Below are positions 52,520-61,937 of a stretch of DNA of 64,000 nucleotides, piece after piece. Source of the DNA: Hymenobacter sp. DG01 (GTDB lineage Bacteria > Bacteroidota > Bacteroidia > Cytophagales > Hymenobacteraceae); assembly GCF_006352025.1 (NCBI RefSeq), contig NZ_CP040936.1, positions 2,046,001 to 2,110,000 on the forward strand. The letters are read 5' to 3'. Below the pieces are notes generated by a model that saw only the letters and a program-made list of their open reading frames with translations, was not told the DNA's origin and did not search any database. Position 1 is the first letter of the stretch. Every line of letters begins with the position of its first letter. Position numbers and translations under genes: made by a program.

Positions 52520-55486
52520 TTAAAAACCCAGGTTGATACCGGCCGTGAGCACCCGCGGGATAGGCGTGGTAATGGCTCCTCCCCGCTCGGGGTCGTAGTT
52601 GTCGATGTGGCTCCAGGTGTAGAGGTTTTTGCCCTGCACGTACACCCTAAGCGACGACATGCGCAGGCGCGAGGCCAGGCCCGCCGGGAACGTGTAGCCC
52701 AGGGTAGCAGCCCGCAACTTAGCATAAGAGCCGTCTTCGTAGAGCAGCGTGGTGCCGTAAAGGGCATTTTGCAGGGTGCTTTTCGAGAGGCTGGCGTCGG
52801 GGCGGGGGTAGTCGTTTGAGGGGTTCTCGGGGGTCCAGTAGTTTTGGCGCGAGCTGTTTTCGATGCCTTGGGGGTCGAAGAAGCCGTTGTACTCGTAGTT
52901 GAGCATCTGACCGATGCGGGCGAACAGCTGCACCGATAAATCGAAGCCTTTGTAGCTGACATCGGTATTGAAGGAGCCGCTCCATTTCGGTACCGTGGAG
53001 CCCAATACTTTCCGGTCGCCGGCCGCCGTGATGGTGTTGCTGCCGTCCAGGTCGCGCACCTTGATCTGGCCGGGCTTCTGGCCATAGGCTTTGGCCGCGT
53101 CGGCTTCATTGGTTTGCCAGATGCCAGTCTTCTCGTAGTCGTAGAACACGTTTACCGGCGAGCCGATAAACCAGCGGTTCGTCACGTCGTTACCCGACAC
53201 GGTGAGGGCCGTAATTTCCTCCTTGTTCTTAAACCAGGTTAGGCCAGCATTCCAGCGGAAATTGTTCTTTTCCAGCACCAGTGCGTTCAGCCCCACCTCA
53301 ATGCCGCGGTTGCGGGTTTTGCCGGCGTTTTCGGTTACAATGGAATAGCCAGAGGTAGCGGGCAGCACCCGGTTCAGCAACAGGTCGCTGGTGCGGGTAT
53401 CGTACACGTCCACGGTGCCCGTAAAGCGGTTGTTCAGCAAAGCAAAGTCAAGCCCGAAGTTCAGGGTGTTCGACAGTTCCCAGCCTAGCGCTTTGTTGCC
53501 GATGCGATTAGCGAAGGTGTAAGCCGGGGCCGACGATTCGCCGAACGCAAACGGAATGCGCACCAGCAACGACTGCGTGGAGTAGGCCGGAATATCGTAG
53601 TTGCCGGCGCGGCCGTAGCTGGCCCGCAGCTTCAGGTCCGTAATCGGCGTGAGGTCCTTCATAAAGTCTTCCTCAATGATACGCCAGGCCACGGCGGCCG
53701 AGGGGAAGAAGGCCCACTTGTTGCCCGGCGCTAGCACCGAGGAGCCGTCGGAGCGCCCGGTGAGGGTAAGCAGGTAGCGGCTCTTGAAGTTGTATTGCAC
53801 CCGGCCCGTAAACGAAATCAGCTTGCTGTTTACGTAGCCGCTGTTGATGCCCACCTGCTGGTTGGCGTTGGCCAGGGCGTAGAAACCCTGGTAGTCCAGC
53901 AGCTGGTTGCGGCCCTGGGCGTTGGAGTTTTCGGTGTTGAAGGTGAGCAGCGAGGTGACACCCGTGGCCGTAATGGCGTGGTTGCCGAAGGTTTTGTTGT
54001 AGTTCAGGATGTTCTCCCAGCTCCAGTTGGTAACGAACTCCGTCCCGTACGCCGACTGTGCCACCGAGCCGTTGCGGTCCAGGGTGTTGGAGCCCTGGTA
54101 AATACCGGTGCGGGCACTGGATAAGGTGAGGCCCAGGTTAGAACGCAGGTTCAGGCTGGGCAAAATCTGGTAGCTGGCGTAGCCCGTGACAAAGGTGCGC
54201 GTGGTGCGCACGTTGTTCTGGTAATTGCCCTCCTGCTCGTCAATCAGGGGATTGATGAAGTTGCCGGCGTTGGGAAAAACCGACAATTGCCCGTTCTCGT
54301 CGTAGGGTGTGAGCAGGGGGTTAATCTTGTTGGCTTGGTTGGTAGGGTCGCGGCGGCGGTCCTGGTTGAAGTAGGTGAGCTGACTTTGCAAACCTACCCG
54401 CACTTTATTGTTGATTTCCTGGTCGAGGTTGAAGCGGATGGAGTACCGGTTCAAATCGTCCATCCGAAACAGACCCTGCTCATTGAAGTAGTCGAAGGAG
54501 GTGTAGAACTTCGTCTTGTCCGAGCCACCCGAAAGGCCAATCTGGTGCTCCTGCTGCACGCCCTGGCGCAGCAGCATATCCATCCAGTCAGTTCCCGTAC
54601 CGTTGGCAATATTCTGAATCTCCAGCGGCGTGAAGATTTTGGAGTCGTCGGCAGGGCCGGTCCAGGTGCCGGTGGTGCGGTTGGCTTCGCGCTTCTGGGC
54701 TACGTAGGCGGCCGCGTCGTTCACGCGGGGGTAGTACACGGCATCGGTAATGCCATAATAGGAGTTGATGGTCACCCGGGGCTGCCCGGCCGCCCCCTTC
54801 TTCGTCGTGACGATGATTACCCCGTTCGCCCCGCGCGAGCCGTAGATGGCCGTGGAGGCCGCATCCTTGAGCACCTCCATGCTCTGGATGTCGTTGGGGT
54901 TGATGTCTTGAATGGAGTTGTACTGCACCCCATCCACAATGAACAGGGGGCCGTTTTGGGCCGTGATGGAGCGGTTGCCGCGTACGGCAATGTTCACGCC
55001 TGAGCCCGCCGAGCCGCTGCTGCGGGTAATATCCACGCCCGGCAAACGGCCCTGCAGAGTTTCCATCACGTTGGCTGAAGGCACCTTCTTCAGGTCCTCT
55101 TCCTTCACCGACACAATGGAGCCGGTCACGTCGCTCTTCTTCACCTGCCCGTAGCCAATGACCACTACCTCGTCCAGTGCCTTCTCATCCGACTTCAGCG
55201 ACACTTTCAGCTGGGTTTGTGAGCCGACACTTACCGTTTGAGGCAGGTAGCCGATGTAGCTGAACGTCAGGGCCACATCCCCACCTTCCGGAATACTGAG
55301 GGTAAACTTGCCGTCCCCATCCGTGGTAGCGCCAATAGTGGTATTTTTCACTACCACCGTCACCCCGGGCAAGGCCTCACCCGTGGTACCATCGAGCACT
55401 CGTCCCTGAAGCTGGCGGGTTTGCTGCGCCTGGGCAGCCACCGTTGTACCCAGCACCAGGGCACTCACTAGTAAAGCGTTTCTCAT
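52520..55486 (-). CDS. SusC-family TonB-dependent oligosaccharide receptor (intact)
   Basis: A 988-aa outer-membrane importer. It has a signal peptide ending AQAQ, a carboxypeptidase-like domain (LDGTTGEALPGVTVVVKN), the EVVVIGYGQVKKSDVTGS box, a plug with SMEVLKDAASTAIYGSRGANG and a 22-strand barrel ending ITTPIPRVLTAGINLGF. All parts are in one frame. The substrate is probably a pectic oligosaccharide, judging from neighbours. A 31-bp operator candidate lies about 110 bases upstream. Confidence 0.93.
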   Translation of the reverse strand: MRNALLVSALVLGTTVAAQAQQTRQLQGRVLDGTTGEALPGVTVVVKNTTIGATTDGDGKFTLSIPEGGDVALTFSYIGYLPQTVSVGSQTQLKVSLKSDEKALDEVVVIGYGQVKKSDVTGSIVSVKEEDLKKVPSANVMETLQGRLPGVDITRSSGSAGSGVNIAVRGNRSITAQNGPLFIVDGVQYNSIQDINPNDIQSMEVLKDAASTAIYGSRGANGVIIVTTKKGAAGQPRVTINSYYGITDAVYYPRVNDAAAYVAQKREANRTTGTWTGPADDSKIFTPLEIQNIANGTGTDWMDMLLRQGVQQEHQIGLSGGSDKTKFYTSFDYFNEQGLFRMDDLNRYSIRFNLDQEINNKVRVGLQSQLTYFNQDRRRDPTNQANKINPLLTPYDENGQLSVFPNAGNFINPLIDEQEGNYQNNVRTTRTFVTGYASYQILPSLNLRSNLGLTLSSARTGIYQGSNTLDRNGSVAQSAYGTEFVTNWSWENILNYNKTFGNHAITATGVTSLLTFNTENSNAQGRNQLLDYQGFYALANANQQVGINSGYVNSKLISFTGRVQYNFKSRYLLTLTGRSDGSSVLAPGNKWAFFPSAAVAWRIIEEDFMKDLTPITDLKLRASYGRAGNYDIPAYSTQSLLVRIPFAFGESSAPAYTFANRIGNKALGWELSNTLNFGLDFALLNNRFTGTVDVYDTRTSDLLLNRVLPATSGYSIVTENAGKTRNRGIEVGLNALVLEKNNFRWNAGLTWFKNKEEITALTVSGNDVTNRWFIGSPVNVFYDYEKTGIWQTNEADAAKAYGQKPGQIKVRDLDGSNTITAAGDRKVLGSTVPKWSGSFNTDVSYKGFDLSVQLFARIGQMLNYEYNGFFDPQGIENSSRQNYWTPENPSNDYPRPDASLSKSTLQNALYGTTLLYEDGSYAKLRAATLGYTFPAGLASRLRMSSLRVYVQGKNLYTWSHIDNYDPERGGAITTPIPRVLTAGINLGF

Positions 55487-55593
55487 GGTGGGGAATTTTG
55501 ATTGGTCGAAGAAAGAGCAGCCGGGCGCACCGAAGTAGCCCTCACTAATGTTAGGCGAATACCCACCGCATTCTACCTACCAAGCCCCTGATT

Positions 55594-55624
55594 ATTTGCG
55601 CAATCGTTGTCGGGAACGTTGCCA
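55594..55624 (-). promoter_or_regulatory. Operator candidate B upstream of susC2
   Basis: atttgcgcaatcgttgtcg followed by ggaacgttgcca, written on the + strand, matches the site at 43098 at 29 of 31 positions. The two differences fall symmetrically on each side of one CG centre (AnCGn: A/A against T/T). It lies upstream of a possible -7 box (TACTTCGG read on the - strand at 55540-55547), so an activating or distant repressing role are both possible. Confidence 0.6.
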
Positions 55625-55746
55625 ATGCTGCCCGTCAGGTGTCTTTGTACTCTCTTCAACCCACCTTCCCTACCCCTGCAGCTCACCCCACCCCGAACGG
55701 CCAACTCCTGCCGAGGCTACTATTAATTGCACTTACCGAATATACA

Positions 55747-55974
55747 CTAGCTCAAGCGCCGCACCAGCCACATGATCAGGCTTAGCAGCAAGCTCACCAG
55801 CAGCATGGACACAATAGGTGCGTAGAACCGGAACCCCGGCCGCTCCACCCGAATGTCGCCCGGCAGCCGCCCGAACCAGCCGAGCAGACTACCCCCACCC
55901 AGCCATACAAACACCCCAAAGGCCACCAGCACGAGGCCGAGAATGACGAGAGTTTTGCCGAGTTGAGGGTTCAT
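55747..55974 (-). CDS. DUF2905-family small membrane protein
   Basis: A 75-aa protein. MNPQLGKTLVILGLVLVAFG forms the first helix, GWFGRLPGDIRVERPGFRFYAP is the conserved central block of DUF2905, and IVSMLLVSLLLSLIMWLV is the second helix. The function of the family is unknown. The ATG at 55974 is preferred over one at 56004, which adds ten residues overlapping the upstream gene. Confidence 0.85.
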   Translation of the reverse strand: MNPQLGKTLVILGLVLVAFGVFVWLGGGSLLGWFGRLPGDIRVERPGFRFYAPIVSMLLVSLLLSLIMWLVRRLS

Positions 55975-55982
55975 GGCGGAGA

Positions 55983-56924
55983 CTATTTTTTTGCAGGCAC
56001 CCACTCCTGCGTTTTACGCAACGACTCTAATAGTGCGTATAGACGTGTCAGGCCGAACGCCCCTATCCCACCTTTGTCTTCTACTTGTAAGCGCCGCCCA
56101 TCCGCATACATTACACGTAGCGTAATATAGGGCACATGGTTGAAGCCAATGCGGTACTCACGGCTTATCTTATCTGGTTCCAGATAGTTTAATAGTTGTA
56201 CCAGTTGCTGTTGCGTTGTGTCAGTGAGCTTGGCTGTCAAGTCTTCGCACTTCTTCTCAGACTCATCGAGCACCGGGTACTCGCAGTCATGGTACTTGGT
56301 TCTACCGAGAGGTTCCACCCGTATTTCAATTTCTTCTACATCGTGGTAGGCGAAATGTGAGGTGTACAGAATACTATCCGGCTGAATGTTCAGCGTGGGG
56401 GTCGGGTTATACTCAATTAAGCCTCCAAACCGATAAGTTAACAGAAACTCCTGCCGATCCTTCTTTTTCAAGGGCTCCGTAATCAAGAAAGGCTTATCAT
56501 AATCAGCGTATGAAATCAGGGGTTGTTTGCCCGCATACTTAATGCGGGCCACCGGGCAATACCGGTAGAACTGACGGCTGAACTCTTCCAAAACCAGCCT
56601 ATCCCTCATATCAAGCACGCAGATTACTTTACTCTTATTATTGTAGTGAGTACCTGTGATGAGTAGATCTAGCAATCCATTTCCATCAATATCTGCCTTT
56701 TCCCAGGCCCGCACTTTTTCCCGCTGATAAAGCTGTTGCACCCGCTTGTCTTCAAAGCGAAGTCGAGAGTCCACCTGAAAATTCTTGTAACTCTCATCTA
56801 GCGACCTTACTACCTGCTGAACTGCGGCGTCAGTAGTCAGATTAGCTAATCTCCCTTGTGCCTGAACATTGACCGTCAGGCCCGACAATAGCAAGAGAAT
56901 GAGTACGGTATAAGTCTTTAGCAT
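55983..56924 (-). CDS. Secreted protein of unknown function
   Basis: A 313-aa product with a signal peptide (MLKTYTVLILLLLSGLTVNVQAQ). KADIDGNGLLDLLITGTH is a calcium-loop-like DxDGNGxxD motif of the kind seen in FG-GAP/VCBS proteins. No family was recognised with confidence. GC content is visibly lower than in its neighbours, which may indicate transfer or weak codon selection. The ATG at 56924 opens the signal peptide; the longer frame overlaps topB. It starts 10 bases after topB. Confidence 0.75.
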   Translation of the reverse strand: MLKTYTVLILLLLSGLTVNVQAQGRLANLTTDAAVQQVVRSLDESYKNFQVDSRLRFEDKRVQQLYQREKVRAWEKADIDGNGLLDLLITGTHYNNKSKVICVLDMRDRLVLEEFSRQFYRYCPVARIKYAGKQPLISYADYDKPFLITEPLKKKDRQEFLLTYRFGGLIEYNPTPTLNIQPDSILYTSHFAYHDVEEIEIRVEPLGRTKYHDCEYPVLDESEKKCEDLTAKLTDTTQQQLVQLLNYLEPDKISREYRIGFNHVPYITLRVMYADGRRLQVEDKGGIGAFGLTRLYALLESLRKTQEWVPAKK

Positions 56925-56934
56925 ATAGCAGATT

Positions 56935-59469
56935 TTACCCCTTATTATCAAACACCGGCTCAATCCTACCCTCCGCGCCAACCTGCAGGGCGGCTTCGTA
57001 GCGGTTGCCGGTTTTGAAGGAGATGAAGCCCCGGATGACGCCGGTTTTGCCTTTGCGCAGGAGCTGGTTCATCTGGGCGTCGGTGAGGGTTTTGCCACCC
57101 CATTCGAAGGGCACCCGAAACTGGCAATCCTCGCGGAAACGGGAGCAGCCCCAGGCGCTTTTGCCCTTTAGCATCTGGCCCAGGCGGCACACCGGGCAGG
57201 GTATCTGGCCGGGGTCGGTGGCGGTAGTAGGCTTGCTTTCGGCGGCACGCACCAGCTCCAGGGTATGCTGGGGGGTGAGCTTGATGGCGGCGCTGTACTT
57301 GTTGCCGGCATCATCCAGAAAGCCCTGCATAACTTGAGTACGGCCCTTCTTGAGCAAGTCACCGACTTGCTTGTCAGTTAGCTTCTTGCCTTCGTACTGG
57401 GTAGGAAGCCGCAGCTGGCAGCCTTCACGCCAGCGCGAGCAGCCGAAGGCCGTTTTGCCGCGCAGCACATGGCCGCTCCCGCAGGCCGGGCACGTACCCA
57501 GCGCGCCGGGTACGGCGGGGGTAGCCGCCGCAGCCGGTGTCGGGCGAGGGTTGGCGGCTTTGGCGGGGGTAGCGGCGTCGGCAGAAGTTACCGTTACGGC
57601 CCGGCCCGAGCCATCCTGCTTTACCTCGTGCACCATTTCACGCACCAGCTGCTTTAGCTCGCCCAGAAACTGCTCCTGATCTAGCTGGCCGCCTTCAATC
57701 TGGCGCAGCTTTTTCTCCCACTGTCCCGTTAGCTCCGCCGATTTTAGCGTGGGGTTGCGGATAAGGCCGATCAGCTCCACGCCGGTGGCGGTGGGCACAA
57801 TCTTCTTTTTGTCGCGGCGGATGTAGCCCCGCTTGAACAGGGTTTCGATGATGGCGGCACGGGTGGAGGGCCTCCCAATACCGTTTTCTTTCATGGCCTG
57901 GCGCAGTTCGTCATCGTCTACATTGCGGCCGGCGGTTTCCATGCCGCGCAGCAGCATGGCCTCCGAGTATTCGCGCGGGGGCTGAGTCATCTTGGAATCC
58001 AGGCGGGGCTTGTGAGGGCCGTTTTCGCCTTTCTCGAACGCAGGCAGCACGGTGCTTACCACATCGTCGTCGCCCTCGCCGGCAGCTTTCGGGGCTGAGG
58101 GGGCCTGCTGTTTTTCCGGGTCGCCGTACACCACGCGCCAGCCGGGATTCAGAATCTGCCGGCCCCGTACCCGGAAGGTGCGGCCCGCCGCTTCGGCTGT
58201 CACCGTAGTGTTCGACACTTCACAATCGGGGTAGAAAGCGGCCAGGAAACGGCGCACGATGATGTCATAGACGCTGTGCTCGGTGCCGCCTAGGCCGCTG
58301 GCGCTGGCCCCGGTCGGGATGATGGCGTGGTGGTCGGTAACTTTATTGTTATTAAAGACCTTGCCCGACTTCTTGATTTTACCGGCCAGCAGCGGGGCCG
58401 TGAGGCTGTTATAGGCCCCCAGCCCGCGTAGAATACCCGGAATTTTGGGGTACTGGTCGTCGGGCAGGAAGGTGGTATCTACGCGGGGGTAGCTCACCAC
58501 CTTCTTCTCGTAGAGGGCCTGCACGGTTTTCAGCGTGTCCTCGGCCGAGAGGCCCAGCTGGTTGTTGCACTGCACCTGCAGGGAAGTCAAATCAAACAAG
58601 GACGGCGGCGTTTCCAGCCCCTTCTTGATTTCGACGTTGGTTACCGTCAGGGGCACGTCCTTTACGGCGGCCATAGCGGCGTCAGCCTCTTCCTGGGTCA
58701 AGAAGTAGCCACGGGCTTTCAGGCGGGCCTTTTCGTCGGGCTCGTCGTCGTCCTTGCCCTTTTTCACCACGGCTACGTGGCTGAACATGGTGCCGCGGTA
58801 CTCCGTGCGCAGCACCCAGTAGGGCTCGGGCCGGAAGTTCTGGATTTCGTGGTAGCGGTCCACGAGCAGGGCCAGGGTAGGCGTTTGCACCCGCCCAATG
58901 CTGAGTACCTGGCGCTGACCGGCGGCATACTTCAGGGTAAACAGGCGGGTAGCGTTCAGGCCCAGCAGCCAGTCGCCGACGGCGCGGCTTTTGCCGGCCT
59001 GGTAGAGCGAGTCGAACTCGGAGCCGTCGCGCAGGTTCTGGAAGCCCTGGCGGATGGCTTCTTCCGTCAGCGAGGAAATCCAGAGGCGCTTGGTGGGCTT
59101 GCGGTACTTGGCCTCCAGCAGCACCCAGCGCTGAATCACCTCTCCTTCCTGACCGGCGTCGCCGCAGTTAATAACTTCCTCGGCGTTAGCCAGCAGGTTT
59201 TTGATAACAGTAAACTGGCGCACTACCCCGTCGTCGCGGCGCATGAGCTTGATGCCGAAGTTCTCGGGCACCATGGGCAAATCATGAATACTCCAGCGCT
59301 TCCACTCGGGACGGTAGTCCTCGGGCTCCCGCAACTGGCAGAAGTGCCCGAACGTCCAGGTAACCTGGTAGCCGTTGCCCTCAAAATACCCATCCATTTT
59401 GCGGGTGGCACCCAGCACCTGGGCAATTTCGCGGGCTACGCTGGGCTTTTCGGCAATACAAACTTTCAC
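56935..59469 (-). CDS. topB: DNA topoisomerase III
   Basis: Type IA topoisomerase that decatenates and relaxes DNA through a transient 5'-phosphotyrosine link. The 844-aa product starts with the Toprim domain (MKVCIAEKPSVAREIAQVLG; acidic residues in INCGDAGQEGE), has SIGRVQTPTLALLVDRY and VVSYPRVDTTFLPDD with the catalytic Tyr, and ENGIGRPSTRAAIIETLF. The C-terminus carries two topoisomerase repeats, each opening with a CPxC pair (CPACGSGHVLRG, CPVCRLGQMLKG) and containing one more conserved Cys motif (FGCSRWREGCQ, WGCSRFREDCQ). Confidence 0.95.
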   Translation of the reverse strand: MKVCIAEKPSVAREIAQVLGATRKMDGYFEGNGYQVTWTFGHFCQLREPEDYRPEWKRWSIHDLPMVPENFGIKLMRRDDGVVRQFTVIKNLLANAEEVINCGDAGQEGEVIQRWVLLEAKYRKPTKRLWISSLTEEAIRQGFQNLRDGSEFDSLYQAGKSRAVGDWLLGLNATRLFTLKYAAGQRQVLSIGRVQTPTLALLVDRYHEIQNFRPEPYWVLRTEYRGTMFSHVAVVKKGKDDDEPDEKARLKARGYFLTQEEADAAMAAVKDVPLTVTNVEIKKGLETPPSLFDLTSLQVQCNNQLGLSAEDTLKTVQALYEKKVVSYPRVDTTFLPDDQYPKIPGILRGLGAYNSLTAPLLAGKIKKSGKVFNNNKVTDHHAIIPTGASASGLGGTEHSVYDIIVRRFLAAFYPDCEVSNTTVTAEAAGRTFRVRGRQILNPGWRVVYGDPEKQQAPSAPKAAGEGDDDVVSTVLPAFEKGENGPHKPRLDSKMTQPPREYSEAMLLRGMETAGRNVDDDELRQAMKENGIGRPSTRAAIIETLFKRGYIRRDKKKIVPTATGVELIGLIRNPTLKSAELTGQWEKKLRQIEGGQLDQEQFLGELKQLVREMVHEVKQDGSGRAVTVTSADAATPAKAANPRPTPAAAATPAVPGALGTCPACGSGHVLRGKTAFGCSRWREGCQLRLPTQYEGKKLTDKQVGDLLKKGRTQVMQGFLDDAGNKYSAAIKLTPQHTLELVRAAESKPTTATDPGQIPCPVCRLGQMLKGKSAWGCSRFREDCQFRVPFEWGGKTLTDAQMNQLLRKGKTGVIRGFISFKTGNRYEAALQVGAEGRIEPVFDNKG

Positions 59470-59587
59470 TTCTGACTGATTCTCGCGGATGAATACCTTA
59501 CCCCCAAGGCAGGGGGTAGCAGGGAATCAACAAAGATAAGAGGAGAAAAAGTCGGGGCGAAGGGGCCGATTTTCAGCCCCCAGCGGT

Positions 59588-60583
59588 TCAGGAGGCCGAA
59601 GCCAGCTCCAGTTGGTTGGCCGCCACAAAATGGTAGCGTACCTCATAGAAGCCCGCATCCGACACCCGGTCCAGCATCAGTACGCTGTCAATCTCAAAGG
59701 GCAGGCCCCGGGCTACCACCCGCACCGGGTTGAGGCGGCGCTGCAGGGCAATTTCTTCGCGGGCAATGTGAAGGGCGGCGGCTTCGGAGGCGGCCTGCAC
59801 GCGCACGTAAAACAGGTTGGCCATCGGGAACTGCCGGTGCTCCCGGATTTCGCCGTCCCAGTTGCTGAAGTTGTCCAGATCAGCCGGGAAAGCGCTGTCG
59901 TAGCGCTCGTCCAGCACTTTCTGCTTTACGGGGTGGTAGGCCACGGGCGTGTTCAGGCGGTGGGTAATGAGCCTGACCAGGTGCTCTACCTCCAGCTGGG
60001 GGCCTTGCCCCACCAGGTTGCCCCGATGATAAAGGCCAAACAGGTTCTGCTGCTCGTTGTGGGTGACTACTACCCCGCTTTTGGCCGCCACCTGCTGCAA
60101 TTCCTGCTCATACAGCTCCTGATCGGCGTGGAGGTGGCCCCAGCGGTTGTCCGGGGGCACCAGCACCCCAAACTCATCGGGGGGCGTCAGGACCATGGTA
60201 GCAGAGTTGTTGCCCTCAAAAATGCGGGGGTAGTATTGCTTCAGCTGGCTGAAGCTCAGGCTGGCGACCCATAGGGCCAGCGTAGTGCGGTGCAGCCGGA
60301 AAGCACCCGCCTCGCTGTTTATATAGTAGCCGATGGACGTGAAGCGGCTGGCCTGGCTGAGCGGCAGCGTAATCACCTGAGGCTCATTTTCGGCATTCAG
60401 GCCGAAGAAACAAGGGTGTCCCTGCTCAGCCAACTGAAGAACATACAGCCCGAAGGGAATATTTTCCTGAGCGCTCTGCAATGGCGTCCCGCGGTATTCC
60501 GCTTCGTGTTTTTTTACCTCCCCGGCCAGCTGGACGAGCGAGTCATAGGCAAACAGTTCTTCAATTTTCCTCAAACCGTGCAT
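59588..60583 (-). CDS. Conserved-looking protein of unknown function
   Basis: A 331-aa soluble protein. No signal peptide, membrane segment or known motif was found. The N-terminus MHGLRKIEELFAYDSLVQLAGEVKKHEAEY looks helical; the rest is mixed alpha/beta. Codon use and length argue for a real gene. It starts at the edge of the AT-rich island, which probably contains its promoter. Confidence 0.7.
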   Translation of the reverse strand: MHGLRKIEELFAYDSLVQLAGEVKKHEAEYRGTPLQSAQENIPFGLYVLQLAEQGHPCFFGLNAENEPQVITLPLSQASRFTSIGYYINSEAGAFRLHRTTLALWVASLSFSQLKQYYPRIFEGNNSATMVLTPPDEFGVLVPPDNRWGHLHADQELYEQELQQVAAKSGVVVTHNEQQNLFGLYHRGNLVGQGPQLEVEHLVRLITHRLNTPVAYHPVKQKVLDERYDSAFPADLDNFSNWDGEIREHRQFPMANLFYVRVQAASEAAALHIAREEIALQRRLNPVRVVARGLPFEIDSVLMLDRVSDAGFYEVRYHFVAANQLELASAS

Positions 60584-60589
60584 GACAAC

Positions 60590-60720
60590 GACACTATATA
60601 CTTTGTATTATGCGGCAAGATATTATGACGAAGCCAACTTTACACAATTAATAATACAATATATAGTGAATATAATTATAAACTATAGATAAAAATCATA
60701 TTCCTATATTTTTGATTATC
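60590..60720. other. AT-rich island
   Basis: Bases 60661-60720 contain only 9 G or C, about 15 percent, in a window that otherwise averages roughly 60 percent GC. The stretch has runs such as tataattata and atatatagtg. No gene, inverted repeat or mobile-element end was seen. It could be an unusually strong promoter region, a nucleoid-protein site or a remnant of transferred DNA. Confidence 0.7.
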
Positions 60721-60957
60721 AGCATCTTGCGCACAACCGAGTCTCTGACACCCAAGCTCAGCAGTAGCCCAAATTCCGATGGCGTTTTGGCTCCGCGCCC
60801 AAACGACCCGCTCCGGCAGCCACCGGCGCTATCTGAGGCTATGGCGCATACTGCGCTTTTGAGGCGTGGGCTTTGTTCCAGTGTGCTGCCCTACCCAGCT
60901 CGACCGAACCAACCGCCGGGGCGGGCGCGTAGAAGAGGCTTCTGGCGCTTCTTTCCG

Positions 60958-61788
60958 ATGAACTCTCTCGCCTCCGCTGTCAGTACTGTGCCGCCTACCC
61001 CGGCCGCGGGCCTCAGGGCCTGGGCCCGGCTGGGGTTTGCCTCCCTGGGTTTTGTATACTTAGTACTGGGAATACTGGCGGGCATGGCGGCCCTGGGAGT
61101 GCGGGGTAGTGCGGCACCCGGGCAGCAGGAGGTGTTTGAAACCATTCAGCACATGCCCCTGGGCCAGGTGCTGCTGTGGCTGGTAGCGGCTGGCCTGCTA
61201 GGCTATGTGGCCTGGCGGCTGGCCCAGGCCCTGCTCGACACCGAAGGCAGAGGGCTGACGGTGGCCGGGCTGGCTTTCCGGGGGTTCTACCTGTTCAGCG
61301 CCCTGCTCTATGGCCTACTGGCTTTTTTCGCGGGTAAAACGGCCTGGTATGGCCGCCTGCCGCGAGGACAGGAAACCGGCAAGTCGGAGTTGCAGAAGGT
61401 GCTGCATCAGCCGCACGGGCAGGGGCTGCTGGCCCTGATTGGGGTAGTTATTCTGGGGGCCGGCCTGCTTCAGCTGTACCGGGCCTGGTCGGGCAAGTTT
61501 GACACCGACGTTAACGGCAGCCCACTGACGTCGGCGCAGCGGCACCTTGTGTACCGGATGGGCCAGATCGGCTACAGTGCCCGGGCCGTGGTATTGAGCA
61601 GCATGGGCCACTTCTGCTTTCTGGCGGCCCACCACGCCAACGCCAACGAAATCCGGGATACGCAGGGCTGCTTTCACGCCCTGCAGGCGTTGGGGCCGGA
61701 GGTTTTGGGCACCGTGGCTGGTGGGCTGACCCTCTACGGGGCCTACCTTTTGGTACAGGCCAAACACCCCATTTTGCGCGGTCTGTAA
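60958..61788 (+). CDS. DUF1206-family membrane protein
   Basis: A 276-aa protein with about six membrane helices arranged as three repeated pairs. ARLGFASLGFVYLVLGILAGMAALG, FRGFYLFSALLYGLLAFFAGKTA and IGYSARAVVLSSMGHFCFLAAHHA each open a repeat. This is the DUF1206 pattern, which has no assigned function. The ATG at 60958 gives normal family length; the upstream open frame begins in the AT-rich island and is not coding. Confidence 0.85.
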   Translation: MNSLASAVSTVPPTPAAGLRAWARLGFASLGFVYLVLGILAGMAALGVRGSAAPGQQEVFETIQHMPLGQVLLWLVAAGLLGYVAWRLAQALLDTEGRGLTVAGLAFRGFYLFSALLYGLLAFFAGKTAWYGRLPRGQETGKSELQKVLHQPHGQGLLALIGVVILGAGLLQLYRAWSGKFDTDVNGSPLTSAQRHLVYRMGQIGYSARAVVLSSMGHFCFLAAHHANANEIRDTQGCFHALQALGPEVLGTVAGGLTLYGAYLLVQAKHPILRGL

Positions 61789-61937
61789 GCGGGGTAGTGC
61801 CTTTCCGGAAGCCCGCGCACTTGGGGTCCTACCCTAAGGCAGCCGTAGGCAGGTAGCTGGCAGCCTGGCATCTGATTTTCAGCTAAATGCCAGTGAGCTG
61901 CGTATCTCATCCTCGTAGCTTCTCTTTCCGGAAATTT

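Noticed and set aside
60712..60957. N-terminal extension of the DUF1206 protein
   Set aside because: It begins in the AT-rich island and is not part of the family; the ATG at 60958 gives normal length.
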